A DNA stretch of 64,000 bases from Planctomycetota bacterium (GTDB lineage: Bacteria; Planctomycetota; B15-G4; JADJEK01). Below are positions 52,511-60,742 of this stretch, in pieces. The notes beneath the pieces are model-generated. The model was not told the DNA's origin. It saw only the letters and a list, made by a program, of their open reading frames with translations, and made no database searches. Position numbers and translations under genes: made by a program. Where the stretch lies: contig JADJEK010000002.1 in NCBI GenBank assembly GCA_016709145.1, positions 1 through 64,000 on the forward strand, read 5' to 3'. The first letter of the stretch is position 1; every line of letters begins with the position of its first letter.

Positions 52511-53493
52511 GCCATGCCTCCAGCGTTCGGACGCGGATCTGCAACGCGCGTGCCGAGATGAAGGCTGTCGTAGAACAAGCTGCGCTCGGATGCGAGCAAC
52601 GCGGCCGCTCGCGTGGCGTCGAACGTGAACCAAGGCGCGAACCGAGCTTCGAGGTCCTCGGGGTCGTTCAGTTGGCGCCAGAGCACGCGCGCGCTCGGCC
52701 GCAACTCGTGTCCCAGTCGGCTCGCGAGCGCGTCGATCTGCGCGCGATCCGACCAGTCGAGGACGTTCGAGAGGTCGACGAAGTCGAACGGCGCGAACGA
52801 CGGGACGGTATCGAGCGTGCCGTCGATCCACGTGGCGCGCAGTGGCTGCGGCGCCAGGCGCAGGAACTCCGGCCACGACTCCCGACGTTCCATGTACCGA
52901 CCCGACAACACGTGCTGCAGGTACGGGTTGTCGAACGCGTCGTCCCGCAGCAAGCCACGCTCGATCACGCGCCGGAAGTAGTCGGGGTAACTCCCCGGCC
53001 GAGCGTGCTGCGTGGCGGCCGGCCCGAACATCGCGTGCAGCATCGAATCGGCGAAGAACAGTTGGAACGCGACCGGCCAATAGCGCTGAGCGAACACCGC
53101 GGGCGCCGAAGCCGCGAGTGCGCCGCGCTCGCCGAACCAAGCCTCGAACGTCGAGGCCGGCGCGACGAACTCGCGCAGGAACGAGCGCAACTGGCGGAAC
53201 AGGGCTTCGAAGTTGCCACGCTCGGAGAGCCCGCTCGGATCGGCGGCACCGACGTTGAACACGGACGGCGGTTCCGCCGCGAGCCAAGCCGCTTCCTTCG
53301 CAAGGACGTGCGCCTTCTGCGCAGGGTTTGGTTCCACGAGCGTCAGCTCGAGGTCCGGCAGGTGAGCACGCAACGCCAACGCGGTGTCGCCCGCGGATGC
53401 GATCATCAGCGCGTGGCGCGTGGGGCGCTCGCGCAGGAGGGCGAGCTCGACGAGAGGGTCTTCGCGGACGGTGGCGAACTGGAGGAGCGGCAT
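52507..53493 (-). CDS. DUF3419 / BtaA-like aminocarboxypropyl transferase-type protein, 328 aa
   Basis: The N-terminal motif FATVREDPLVELALL and the AdoMet-site sequence ALMIASAGDTALALRAHLPD, with VEPNPAQKAHVLAKEAAWL behind it (quoted in parts), are those of the DUF3419 family. In BtaA this fold moves the 3-amino-3-carboxypropyl group of S-adenosylmethionine onto diacylglycerol. A later YFRRVIERGLL segment and VDLSNVLDWSDRAQI also fit. BtaB (the N-methylase of betaine lipids) is missing nearby, so a different acceptor is likely. First gene of the operon; starts 33 bp from a 12-bp repeat array in a divergent promoter region. Confidence 0.8.
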   Translation of the reverse strand: MPLLQFATVREDPLVELALLRERPTRHALMIASAGDTALALRAHLPDLELTLVEPNPAQKAHVLAKEAAWLAAEPPSVFNVGAADPSGLSERGNFEALFRQLRSFLREFVAPASTFEAWFGERGALAASAPAVFAQRYWPVAFQLFFADSMLHAMFGPAATQHARPGSYPDYFRRVIERGLLRDDAFDNPYLQHVLSGRYMERRESWPEFLRLAPQPLRATWIDGTLDTVPSFAPFDFVDLSNVLDWSDRAQIDALASRLGHELRPSARVLWRQLNDPEDLEARFAPWFTFDATRAAALLASERSLFYDSLHLGTRVADPRPNAGGMA

Positions 53494-53525
53494 GGTCGGG
53501 GAGGGTAGCGACCGCGGCCTCACGG

Positions 53526-53599
53526 ACCACCCGGGCCATCACCCGGGCCGTCACCCGGGCCATCACCCGGGCCGTCACCCGGGCCGTCACCCGGGCCAC
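53526..53599. repeat. 12-bp tandem repeat with CCCGGG core, six units
   Basis: CCCGGG occurs at 53530, 53542, 53554, 53566, 53578 and 53590, exactly every 12 bases. The unit is CACCCGGGCCAT or CACCCGGGCCGT. It sits between the divergent DUF3419 and GntR genes, 33 bp from the start codon of the first. The complement of the unit, GGCCCGGGTGNN, is the same unit found in frame at 61867-61944. Confidence 0.95.
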
Positions 53600-53648
53600 G
53601 CGCTGAGCGCCACGTCCGGAGTCGATCGAGGTGACCACTTGCGTCCTC

Positions 53649-53670
53649 GTGTATGGGTGATACCATACAC
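53649..53670 (+). promoter_or_regulatory. GntR (YtrA-type) operator candidate
   Basis: Perfect inverted arms GTGTATGG (53649-53656) and CCATACAC (53663-53670) are separated by GTGATA. The layout is that of YtrA-subfamily operators, and it lies 36 nt before the GTG start of the GntR gene. It is probably used for autoregulation of the ABC operon and may also control the divergent operon. Confidence 0.65.
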
Positions 53671-53706
53671 CCAGAACACCGCCACCGAGCGGGTCCGGAG
53701 TCGCGC

Positions 53707-54108
53707 GTGCTGCTACGCATCAACACCTCCAGCGGAGTGCCGATCTACCGCCAGATCGTCGACCAAGTGAAGGTCGCGATCTCGCTGGGGACGCTCGCTC
53801 GGGGCAGCAAGCTCCCTTCGGTGCGGCAGCTCTCCGAAGACCTCGTCGTCAATCCCACGACCGTGCAACGCGCTTATCTCGATCTCGAGAACGAAGGCGT
53901 CATCGAGACGCGGCGCGGGCAGGGGACGTTCGTGAAGAGCGACGGGGACGCGCTGCCGCGCCGCGAGCGGATCGCGAGGTTCCGCGAGCATCTGCGCAAC
54001 ACGCTCGCGGAAGGCCACCGACTGCAACTGTCCGAGGACGACCTGCGCGCCGCGTTCGAGCAGGAATTGAAGCGGATCGATCTCGATCAGGAGGTTCGCG
54101 ATGGATGA
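53707..54108 (+). CDS. GntR-family regulator, YtrA subfamily, 133 aa
   Basis: The winged helix reads GVPIYRQIVDQVKVAISLGTL, then GSKLPSVRQLSEDLVVNPTTVQRAYLDLE and GQGTFVK (quoted parts: PIYRQIVDQVKVAI, LPSVRQLSEDLVVNP, RAYLDLENEG). A short C-terminal helical part of about 50 residues follows, as in YtrA proteins, which repress ABC transporter operons. I choose GTG 53707, with GGAG 6 nt upstream, over ATG 53653, because the latter lies inside the palindromic operator and adds non-conserved residues. The stop overlaps the ABC ATPase start by 8 bp. The effector is unknown. Confidence 0.9.
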   Translation: MLLRINTSSGVPIYRQIVDQVKVAISLGTLARGSKLPSVRQLSEDLVVNPTTVQRAYLDLENEGVIETRRGQGTFVKSDGDALPRRERIARFREHLRNTLAEGHRLQLSEDDLRAAFEQELKRIDLDQEVRDG

Positions 54109-55036
54109 CGTCGTGGTTCATTTCGACGCCGTGACTCGGCGTTTCGGCTCGACCGAAGCGTTACGCGGTTTCTCCGCGCGCGTGCCGGCCGGCTCGGTGA
54201 CCGCGCTGCTCGGCAGGAACGCATCGGGCAAAACCACGCTGCTGCGCTGCGCCGTGAACCTGCTGCGCCCCGATTCCGGGCGCGTCGCCGTGTTCGGCGT
54301 CGGCAGCACGCAGTTGGGGCCGGCCGAGTTCTCGCGCATCGGTTACGTCTCCGAGCGCCAGCAGCTCGATCCGCGGCTTTCCGTCGCTCGCACCATCGAG
54401 TGGACGCGCAGCTTCTACTCCGAGTCGCGGTCGTGGGACGACGCGTTGGCGGCCGACCTCATGCGGCGGCTCGACCTCGACCCGAACGCGCGCGTCGGAT
54501 CGCTGTCGCTCGGGCAAAGCCGCAAGCTGTCGCTGCTCTTGAACCTTGCGTATCGGCCGAAGCTCCTCGTGCTCGACGAGCCGGCCGCGAACCTCGATGC
54601 CATCGTGCGCCGTGAGTTCCTCGAGCTGATCCTCGATCGTCTGCGCGACGAGGGTCTGACCGCGTTGTTCTCGACGCATCACTTGACCGACGTCGAGCGC
54701 GTCGCCGACCGCGTGGTCCTGATCGAGGACGGGCGCTGTCGCGTCGAGCGCGGACTCGACGATCTGAAGGATCGCGTCAAGACGCTGCGACTGCGCGCGC
54801 GCGACGGGGAAATCGTCGCCGAGCCGAAGTTCCCCGACGGCGCGGCCGTGCTGCGCGTACGGCGCACGAGCGCCGATCTGCAGATCACGATCGACGGCTA
54901 CGACGACGGCTTGCCGTCGCGGCTGCGCGAAGTCACTGGTGTGGACGTCGACGTGATCGACTTGCCGCTCGAAGACGTGTTCATCGCGTACGGGCAGTCG
55001 CATGTTCCGGTCGCGCGGGAGGAGGTGGGCGCATGA
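54101..55036 (+). CDS. ABC transporter ATP-binding protein, 311 aa
   Basis: Walker A is LLGRNASGKTTL (37-48), signature LSLGQSRKLS (the second Gly of LSGGQ is Leu), Walker B LLVLDEPAANLD and the switch His in LFSTHHLTDVERVAD. The C-terminal 100 residues form the extra domain of drug- or bacteriocin-type exporters. It is the second gene of the GntR-ABC-permease operon and overlaps the permease start by 4 bp (ATGA). Such YtrA-regulated pairs often export antimicrobials or respond to cell-wall stress. Confidence 0.93.
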   Translation: MDDVVVHFDAVTRRFGSTEALRGFSARVPAGSVTALLGRNASGKTTLLRCAVNLLRPDSGRVAVFGVGSTQLGPAEFSRIGYVSERQQLDPRLSVARTIEWTRSFYSESRSWDDALAADLMRRLDLDPNARVGSLSLGQSRKLSLLLNLAYRPKLLVLDEPAANLDAIVRREFLELILDRLRDEGLTALFSTHHLTDVERVADRVVLIEDGRCRVERGLDDLKDRVKTLRLRARDGEIVAEPKFPDGAAVLRVRRTSADLQITIDGYDDGLPSRLREVTGVDVDVIDLPLEDVFIAYGQSHVPVAREEVGA

Positions 55037-55917
55037 GCCTCGTTCGAACTCTCGTGCTGAAGGAGTGGTCGCTGCATCGGGACACGGTGTGGGACTCGGT
55101 CGTGTTCGCGGTCTGCGGCAGCCTCATCGCCCCGTGGTCGACCGTCGTGTGTTTGCTCGTGTTCTGCGGCCTCGTCGCGGCCCGCGTCGGTGCGCGTCTC
55201 GGTCACGACCTGCGCCAGTTCGACACGCTCGAGTTCATGCTGACGCGACCGATCGACCGGCGCTCGTTCGTACGGCAGCGCCTCGCGTTCGGCGCGCTGC
55301 CGGTCGCGCTCGCGCTGGGACTCGTCGCCGTGATCCGGGGCTTCGACCTGCGTTCGCTGGCACTCGACGCATTCGCCGGCGCCGCGCCGTGGCTCGAGCG
55401 CGAACCGACCACGATCGCGAATCCGTCCGGTTACGCGATCGCCGTCGCGATCGTCGCCTTGGTGTACGTCTGCGCGTTCGAGATCGGACTGACGCGGTCG
55501 ACGCTGGATTCGCCTGCGAACGTCGCGTTCGAAGGCGCGGTGCGGGCCGCGCTCGTGGCCGTGTCGACGTGGCTGTTGTTCTACGTCGCGCCCAACGCGA
55601 TCGGACTCGTGCTGCGACGCGGCCCCGAAGTCGATTCGACTGCGGAGGCCGGTTCCGCCGTGTCGTCGGCGTTCGGCCCGCTCGCCGTGCTCGTGCTCGT
55701 GGTCGCAGCGTGGTTCCGCGTGCGGAGCGCCGAGCGCCATGTCGCGAACTACGAGGCGAGTGTCGGAACCTCCACGAACGGCACATCGAGTCCCGCCGCG
55801 TGGGTCGTCGCCGTGGTCGTCGTCGTCTTGGTCGGTGCGTTGCTGTTCGCGTGGTTGCTCACGCCGGTCTTGCCGAGCGCGGCGCCGTCGGCTCTGCCGT
55901 CGAACGGAGGGAAGTGA
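55033..55917 (+). CDS. ABC-2-type permease-like membrane protein, 294 aa
   Basis: Six or so hydrophobic helices are visible, with the first pair at about 25-55 and the last at about 262-282. The N-terminal LKEWSLHRDTVW and FMLTRPIDRRSFVRQRL segments are the usual layout of ABC-2 permeases paired with GntR-type exporters. A hydrophilic loop is rich in Ser/Thr near 245-258. It follows the ATPase with ATGA overlap. The next gene starts at its stop codon (TGATG), so the operon has at least four genes. Confidence 0.85.
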   Translation: MSLVRTLVLKEWSLHRDTVWDSVVFAVCGSLIAPWSTVVCLLVFCGLVAARVGARLGHDLRQFDTLEFMLTRPIDRRSFVRQRLAFGALPVALALGLVAVIRGFDLRSLALDAFAGAAPWLEREPTTIANPSGYAIAVAIVALVYVCAFEIGLTRSTLDSPANVAFEGAVRAALVAVSTWLLFYVAPNAIGLVLRRGPEVDSTAEAGSAVSSAFGPLAVLVLVVAAWFRVRSAERHVANYEASVGTSTNGTSSPAAWVVAVVVVVLVGALLFAWLLTPVLPSAAPSALPSNGGK

Positions 55918-57146
55918 TGAATCCAGGTCGTCCGAACGAATGGCTGCTGATCCTCGTGGTCGCGATCGCGATCTTCGTCGTGAGCGTGGCCTGGGCGTGG
56001 CGTGCTGCGCGCGCGGCGGAACGGCGCCACGCGCCGCGCCGAATGCCTCTGTTCGCGCGACTCGCCATCGTCATCGCGATCGCGTTCGCGGTCGGCTGGT
56101 CCGCGGTTCGCGTCGAACACGATCGCAGCTCGATCGCGAGTGTCGGACTCGTAAGAGGAGCGCCGACGTCGAACGTGCCCGATCGCTTGCACTGCGTCGT
56201 CGCGTTGACGGACGCCCAGATGATCCGGTCTCCCGTGCCGGTCCACGAGTGCGTCGTGGAGCTCGCGAGGATCATGGACGAGCCGCACTCGTTCTCGGTC
56301 GCGGCGGGCCTCGGGTGCAGCGTGCGGATGTTGGGCGGGGCGGTGGACCTCGATCACGTCCAAGTCACGATGCGCTCGTTCGGTCTCATGTCGTTCTCGA
56401 TGTCGATGGGCAATGGAACGACGTGGCGGACGTTCGACGTCGGCGACGGTGGCTTGCCGTTCGGCATGCAGGCCGGCCAGATCGAGGTCGGATCGCTCTG
56501 GGTGCCGCTGACGACCGAGGACCTCGAAGCTCGCGTGTTCCTGCGCCTGCTGCGGCCTGGCGAGCGACTGGAACCGGCCGCGGCTTCGGCGTGGTCCACC
56601 GCGGTCGGCCGCTCGCTGCGCGAGGCGGCTCGTGCCGACGCCGCGGACTCGAGCTCGTTCTTGCGCGAACCGCAGCCGACGCCCCACGACGCTGCCGCGC
56701 GCCTCGCCGAGTCGTTGGACTTCCAAGGTTCCGCGCTGCTGTTCTGCGGGCTGTGGTGCTTGCTGCATCGGCGTGGCGCGGGCCTCTCGGCGGCGGCGCT
56801 CGCGCTGGTCGCGACGTTTTGCATCGGCGGCACGATCCTCCATCTGCGGCACGCGGCGTGGCGTGTGCAGGTCGCGTCGGTCGAGTCGGATCCGACGCGC
56901 GCGATCGAAGCGGCCGCCGCCATGGGTGGGTCCGTCGTCTTCCCCGAGCGGAACGGAGCCGCGTTGCTCGACGCGTACGCCAAGGCCGCGGATCCCGCGA
57001 CGCGGTTCGACCTCGTTCACGCGGCGGGGCGTGGCAACGATGCGTTGCGCACGAGTCCCGCAGTGCTGGACCTGTTGATGCGTGCCGCGCAGGATGTCGA
57101 TCCTGCGGTGCGCGCGCTGGCAGCGCGCTCAACGGGGGCGCGCTGA
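55917..57146 (+). CDS. Membrane protein of unknown function in the ABC operon, 409 aa
   Basis: The start codon overlaps the permease stop by one base. Two N-terminal helices (9-27, 44-63), an extracytoplasmic domain of about 200 residues and two C-terminal helices (about 270-283, 290-308) are followed by a helical segment ending VDPAVRALAARSTGAR that looks like one HEAT-type repeat. Repeated Met- and Gly-rich sequence (RSFGLMSFSMSMGNG) in the domain is unusual. I recognise no family. It is likely an accessory to the exporter. Confidence 0.75.
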   Translation: MNPGRPNEWLLILVVAIAIFVVSVAWAWRAARAAERRHAPRRMPLFARLAIVIAIAFAVGWSAVRVEHDRSSIASVGLVRGAPTSNVPDRLHCVVALTDAQMIRSPVPVHECVVELARIMDEPHSFSVAAGLGCSVRMLGGAVDLDHVQVTMRSFGLMSFSMSMGNGTTWRTFDVGDGGLPFGMQAGQIEVGSLWVPLTTEDLEARVFLRLLRPGERLEPAAASAWSTAVGRSLREAARADAADSSSFLREPQPTPHDAAARLAESLDFQGSALLFCGLWCLLHRRGAGLSAAALALVATFCIGGTILHLRHAAWRVQVASVESDPTRAIEAAAAMGGSVVFPERNGAALLDAYAKAADPATRFDLVHAAGRGNDALRTSPAVLDLLMRAAQDVDPAVRALAARSTGAR

Positions 57147-57159
57147 TTCGGAGGCTTCG

Positions 57160-58458
57160 ATGAACGTTGCGTTCGCATGCGTCGTCGCGTTGGTCACGCA
57201 GTCGACTCCCAAACCGCTGTCGTCGACCGAACTGCCGAAGTTCGTCGCCGGCCTCGACGCCGCGATGCGTGCGCCGAACGAGAAGCAGGCGTTGGCCGCG
57301 TTCGCGAGAGTCGAAGCACTCGCCGAACGACTGGACCCGATGGACTTCGAAGTGCTGCTGCGCGACGCCGTTCCGGGGCGGCCGAAGAAGTGGAAGCCCG
57401 GGTTCACGCACGGACTCGAGTTCACGTCGGGCGACACGAAGTTCCGGTACTCGATCCACTTGCCGAAGAAGGCGCCGCAAGGACTGCTGCCGCTCGTCGT
57501 CGATCCCGGTCACATCTCGTTCGCGAAGAAGACCGACGCCGAATGCGAAGCCGTCATGACGACGTGGCTCGGACTCACCGGCGCGACGGACGACGTGATC
57601 TACGTGCGCACGCGCGTGTTCGACCAGCTCGAGGTCGCCGGCGACTACGCGACGTACTGCGAACCGCAACGACCGAAGGGGAAGCCCGATCACGATTGGA
57701 TGGCGACGGCTCTGCTCGATTGCATCGCCGACGCCAGCCGGCGGTTCCCGGTCGATCCGGATCGCGTCGTGATCCACGGGATCTCGATGTCGGCGTACTG
57801 GGCGTGGTACGCGGCGGCGTTCGCTCCTGATCGATTCGCGGCGGTGGTGCCGGTCGGCTCGCGCACGTGGCACGTGCGGAAGTTGCTGCCGTCGTACCTC
57901 GCCACGAACGTGTTCGTGCTGCACGGCGAGAAGGACGAGGTCTGCGCGTTCGACGAAGCCCGTGAGACGGTCGCGGAGTTGAAGCAACTCGGCGCGCCGG
58001 CGACGCTCGTGAACGTCCAGGACGGCGAGCACGTCAAGAACACGTTCCCGCGGTGGGCGAGTCTGTGGACCGACGTCGCCGCGTGCGTACGCAAGAGCGA
58101 CCCGAAGACGATCGCTCGCGTCGGCCACTCCGCGGAGCGTTCGGGTGCGTTCTGGCTCGACGTCGAGCGGTTGCAGCAGCGGGCGTACTCGGTCGGCGCT
58201 CCGCCGATCGAGTTGAAGGCGACGCGCGACGGCAACTCGATCTCGATCGAAGCGAAGGGAGTGGAGTCGCTGCGCGTGCTGCTGTCGCCGCGCTTCGTCG
58301 ACTTGGCGCGGCCGGTCACGATCACCGTCAATGGGGCGAAGGTCCACGACGGCAAGGTCCCGTTCGATTCGAAGGCCGCCTTCCGTGCGGTTTGGCGGCG
58401 TGGCGATGGTGGCGCGGCCTATGCGGCCAGCGTCGTCGTCGCTGTCCCGAAGCGCTGA
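57160..58458 (+). CDS. Exported alpha/beta-hydrolase (esterase-like), 432 aa
   Basis: The N-terminus is a short signal (MNVAFACVVALVTQS). From about residue 90 an alpha/beta-hydrolase appears: FRYSIHLPKKAPQGLLPLVVDPGHI (parts), the elbow VVIHGISMSAYWAWYAA with Ser in GISMS, VFVLHGEKDEVCAFDEA with the Asp, and DGEHVKNTFPRW with the His. It resembles polyhydroxybutyrate-depolymerase- or esterase-like exported enzymes. The last 110 residues are a beta-rich appended domain. GGAGG with 5-nt spacing fixes ATG 57160. Its natural ester is unknown. Confidence 0.8.
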   Translation: MNVAFACVVALVTQSTPKPLSSTELPKFVAGLDAAMRAPNEKQALAAFARVEALAERLDPMDFEVLLRDAVPGRPKKWKPGFTHGLEFTSGDTKFRYSIHLPKKAPQGLLPLVVDPGHISFAKKTDAECEAVMTTWLGLTGATDDVIYVRTRVFDQLEVAGDYATYCEPQRPKGKPDHDWMATALLDCIADASRRFPVDPDRVVIHGISMSAYWAWYAAAFAPDRFAAVVPVGSRTWHVRKLLPSYLATNVFVLHGEKDEVCAFDEARETVAELKQLGAPATLVNVQDGEHVKNTFPRWASLWTDVAACVRKSDPKTIARVGHSAERSGAFWLDVERLQQRAYSVGAPPIELKATRDGNSISIEAKGVESLRVLLSPRFVDLARPVTITVNGAKVHDGKVPFDSKAAFRAVWRRGDGGAAYAASVVVAVPKR

Positions 58459-58488
58459 ACCGCACTGCCAATCCGCGGTCGAGCTTCC

Positions 58489-58494
58489 TATCCT
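58489..58494 (+). promoter_or_regulatory. Candidate -10 of the first cyclophilin gene
   Basis: TATCCT, 33 nt before the ATG. It is weak on its own, but its distance matches the other candidates. Confidence 0.3.
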
Positions 58495-58526
58495 CGTGGC
58501 CTTGCCCCAAGCCCGAGGAGGAGCCG

Positions 58527-59306
58527 ATGCGTGCCGTCCTGTCGATCGTCGTGAGTTGTCTCGCTGTGTCCGCGTGTGGCGATTCATCGCCCACGCCGAA
58601 ATCGTCCGGCTCCAGTGGTTCCGGCGCCGCGACGACCGCGGCCACCGACGATGCCACCACCAGCGCCGATCCCGCGATCCAGCAGATCGACCGCTTCATC
58701 GCCGAGCAGAAGCAGTACGCCGTCGACATGAAGGCGAAGGGCGGAGCGGGCGGACTCGACTTCTCCGATTCGTTGTGGCGCCGCTCGTGCCCGAAGCCGC
58801 CGCAACTGACGTTCACACCCGGCAAGACGTACTTCTGGGAACTCGAGACGAACAAGGGCTCGATCCGGTTGCGTCTGATGCCGGATGTCGCGCCGATGCA
58901 CGTGTCGAGCACGATCTACCTCACGCGGATCGGCTTCTACGACACGTTGATCTTCCACCGCATCGTCACCGCCTTCATGGCTCAAGGTGGCGACCCGCGC
59001 GGCGATGGTCGCGGCAGCCCGGGTTATTCGTACGCGGGCGAGTTCTCGCCGACCGTACGTCACGACCGACCGTTCTTGCTCAGCATGGCCAACGCCGGGC
59101 CGAAGACGGACGGATCGCAGTTCTTCATCACGTTCGTGCCGACGCCGATGCTCGACGGCAAGCACACGATCTTCGGCGAAGTCGTCGAGGGCTCGAGCGT
59201 CGTGCAAGCGATCGAGACGGTCGGCGTCACGCCGCAGCAGGATCAGGGCGGCATGAAGCCGCGCGAGCGCATCGAGATCAAGAAGGCGAGGATCTTCGTT
59301 GAGTAG
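58527..59306 (+). CDS. Lipoprotein peptidyl-prolyl isomerase (cyclophilin), 259 aa
   Basis: A lipobox in LAVSAC (Cys17) and a Ser/Thr-rich tether (20-55) lead to a cyclophilin domain of about 160 residues. Active-site parts are FHRIVTAFMAQGGDP, GSPGYSYAGEFSP, LSMANAGPKTDGSQFFI and DGKHTIFGEV. This enzyme isomerises Xaa-Pro bonds and here should help fold exported proteins. It has an extra loop before the catalytic strand. GAGGAGGAG 5 nt upstream gives a strong start. First of three consecutive cyclophilin genes. Confidence 0.92.
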   Translation: MRAVLSIVVSCLAVSACGDSSPTPKSSGSSGSGAATTAATDDATTSADPAIQQIDRFIAEQKQYAVDMKAKGGAGGLDFSDSLWRRSCPKPPQLTFTPGKTYFWELETNKGSIRLRLMPDVAPMHVSSTIYLTRIGFYDTLIFHRIVTAFMAQGGDPRGDGRGSPGYSYAGEFSPTVRHDRPFLLSMANAGPKTDGSQFFITFVPTPMLDGKHTIFGEVVEGSSVVQAIETVGVTPQQDQGGMKPRERIEIKKARIFVE

Positions 59307-60036
59307 TCCACAGCACGTCCTCGGAGTCGTCCTGGCCTGCGCGTTGTCCGCGTGTGGTTCCACACCCTCGCAGTCGCCCGCCGCTCCGGCCGCGGAATCG
59401 GCGCCGATCGCCGCCGCGTTGCCGAAGCCATCGTCCGATCCCGCGATCGCCGCGATCGATTCCGCGCTGGCCGCGGCGCGGTCTGCAGGGGCCTTCGAAG
59501 TCGGCGCAATCGGTTGGCGCACGCGCATGCCGCCGCCGCCGGACGTCGCGTTGACGCCGGGCACGAACTACGACTGGGTCCTCGAGACCGACCTCGGCAC
59601 GATGCGCTTCGCGCTGTTGAAGGACGTCGCGCCGCGGCACGCGATCAGCACGATGTGGCTGACGCGGGCCGGCTTCTACGACGGCCTGACGTTCCATCGC
59701 GTGATCCAGCAGTTCATGGCGCAAGGCGGTTGCCCCGAGGGCAGCGGTCGTGGCTCGCCGGGCTACCGCTACGGCGGCGAGTTCGCTCCGTCCGCGGCGC
59801 ACGACGCGCGCGGAACGCTGTCGATGGCGAACGCGGGGCCGAACTCCGACGGCTCGCAGTTCTTCGTGACGTTCGTGCCGACGCCGATGCTGAACGGCAG
59901 ACACACCGTGTTCGGCAAGTTGGTCGAGGGCGACTCCGTGCTCGATGCGATCGAGCAGATCGGCAGTGCGCCGCGCACCGAAGGCAAGCCGAAGCGCGTC
60001 GTGAAGATCCTGCACGCCGCGATCGTCGCGCGCTGA
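59299..60036 (+). CDS. Lipoprotein cyclophilin, second copy, 245 aa
   Basis: A TTG start overlaps the previous gene by 8 bp. The lipobox is ALSAC at about residues 15-19, followed by a Pro/Ala-rich linker. The cyclophilin domain has FHRVIQQFMAQGGCP, GSPGYRYGGEFAPS, LSMANAGPNSDGSQFFV and NGRHTVFGKLV, all active-site segments being intact. It differs clearly from its neighbour, so the duplication is old. It is probably a paralogue with a different client range in the same compartment. Confidence 0.9.
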   Translation: MSSPQHVLGVVLACALSACGSTPSQSPAAPAAESAPIAAALPKPSSDPAIAAIDSALAAARSAGAFEVGAIGWRTRMPPPPDVALTPGTNYDWVLETDLGTMRFALLKDVAPRHAISTMWLTRAGFYDGLTFHRVIQQFMAQGGCPEGSGRGSPGYRYGGEFAPSAAHDARGTLSMANAGPNSDGSQFFVTFVPTPMLNGRHTVFGKLVEGDSVLDAIEQIGSAPRTEGKPKRVVKILHAAIVAR

Positions 60037-60131
60037 AGGCACACATCCGAATCGCCGCCAACGTCGGTGCGATTCGTTCGTCTTCGTTCCTGTCGCGGAC
60101 TTCGAGCCGCGACCTACCCCGTGGAGTCCCC

Positions 60132-60740
60132 GTGTCCGAACACGTGCTGCCCGCCGGCAACGCTGCCGTCGACGAGTTGAATGCGTTCATCGCCCAGCAG
60201 AAGATCGACCGCGCCGGTTCGTGGCGCTCGAAGCTGCCCAAGCCGCCGCAATTGAAGCTCGACGACAAGTCGAGCTGGACTTGGCGGCTGCAGACGAACG
60301 TCGGCACGCTCGACGTCAAGCTGCTGACGAAGACCGCGCCGATGCACGTTTCGAGCACCGCGTACTTGACGCTGCTCGGCTTCTACGACGGCCTGCTGTT
60401 CCACCGCGTGATCACGGGCTTCATGGCGCAAGGCGGTTGCCCGCTCGGCACCGGCACCGGTGAGCCCGGCTACCGCTACAACGGCGAATTCGACCCGAAG
60501 GTGCGCCACGACAAGCCGGGCTTGCTCAGCATGGCGAACTCGGGGCCGAACACCGATGGCTCGCAGTTCTTCCTGACGTTCGTCGCCACGCCGTGGCTCG
60601 ACGGCAAGCACACGATCTTCGGCGAGGTCGTGTCGGGCCAGGACGTATTGAAGGAACTCGAGAAGTGCGGCTCGCAGAGCGGTCGCACGGCGTCGCCGTT
60701 GAAGATCGAGAAGGCCACCTTGATCGTGAAAGCGGGTTGA
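60132..60740 (+). CDS. Cyclophilin without signal peptide, third copy, 202 aa
   Basis: GTG 60132 with GGAG 5 nt upstream gives a start at SEHVLPAGNAAVDEL. The domain has FHRVITGFMAQGGCP, GEPGYRYNGEFDPK, LSMANSGPNTDGSQFFL and DGKHTIFGEVV. No signal peptide is seen, so this copy is probably cytoplasmic. It lies 95 bp after the second copy, with no obvious terminator, and 2 nt before the next gene, so it is likely co-transcribed with the M14 pair. Confidence 0.9.
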   Translation: MSEHVLPAGNAAVDELNAFIAQQKIDRAGSWRSKLPKPPQLKLDDKSSWTWRLQTNVGTLDVKLLTKTAPMHVSSTAYLTLLGFYDGLLFHRVITGFMAQGGCPLGTGTGEPGYRYNGEFDPKVRHDKPGLLSMANSGPNTDGSQFFLTFVATPWLDGKHTIFGEVVSGQDVLKELEKCGSQSGRTASPLKIEKATLIVKAG

Positions 60741-60742
60741 AC

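Noticed and set aside
51779..53638. Long minus-strand frame with repeated Ala-Arg-Val-Thr at its N-terminus
   Set aside because: The repeats are the intergenic 12-bp array read in frame; the conserved HDO protein begins only at 52510 and the part between overlaps the DUF3419 gene out of frame.
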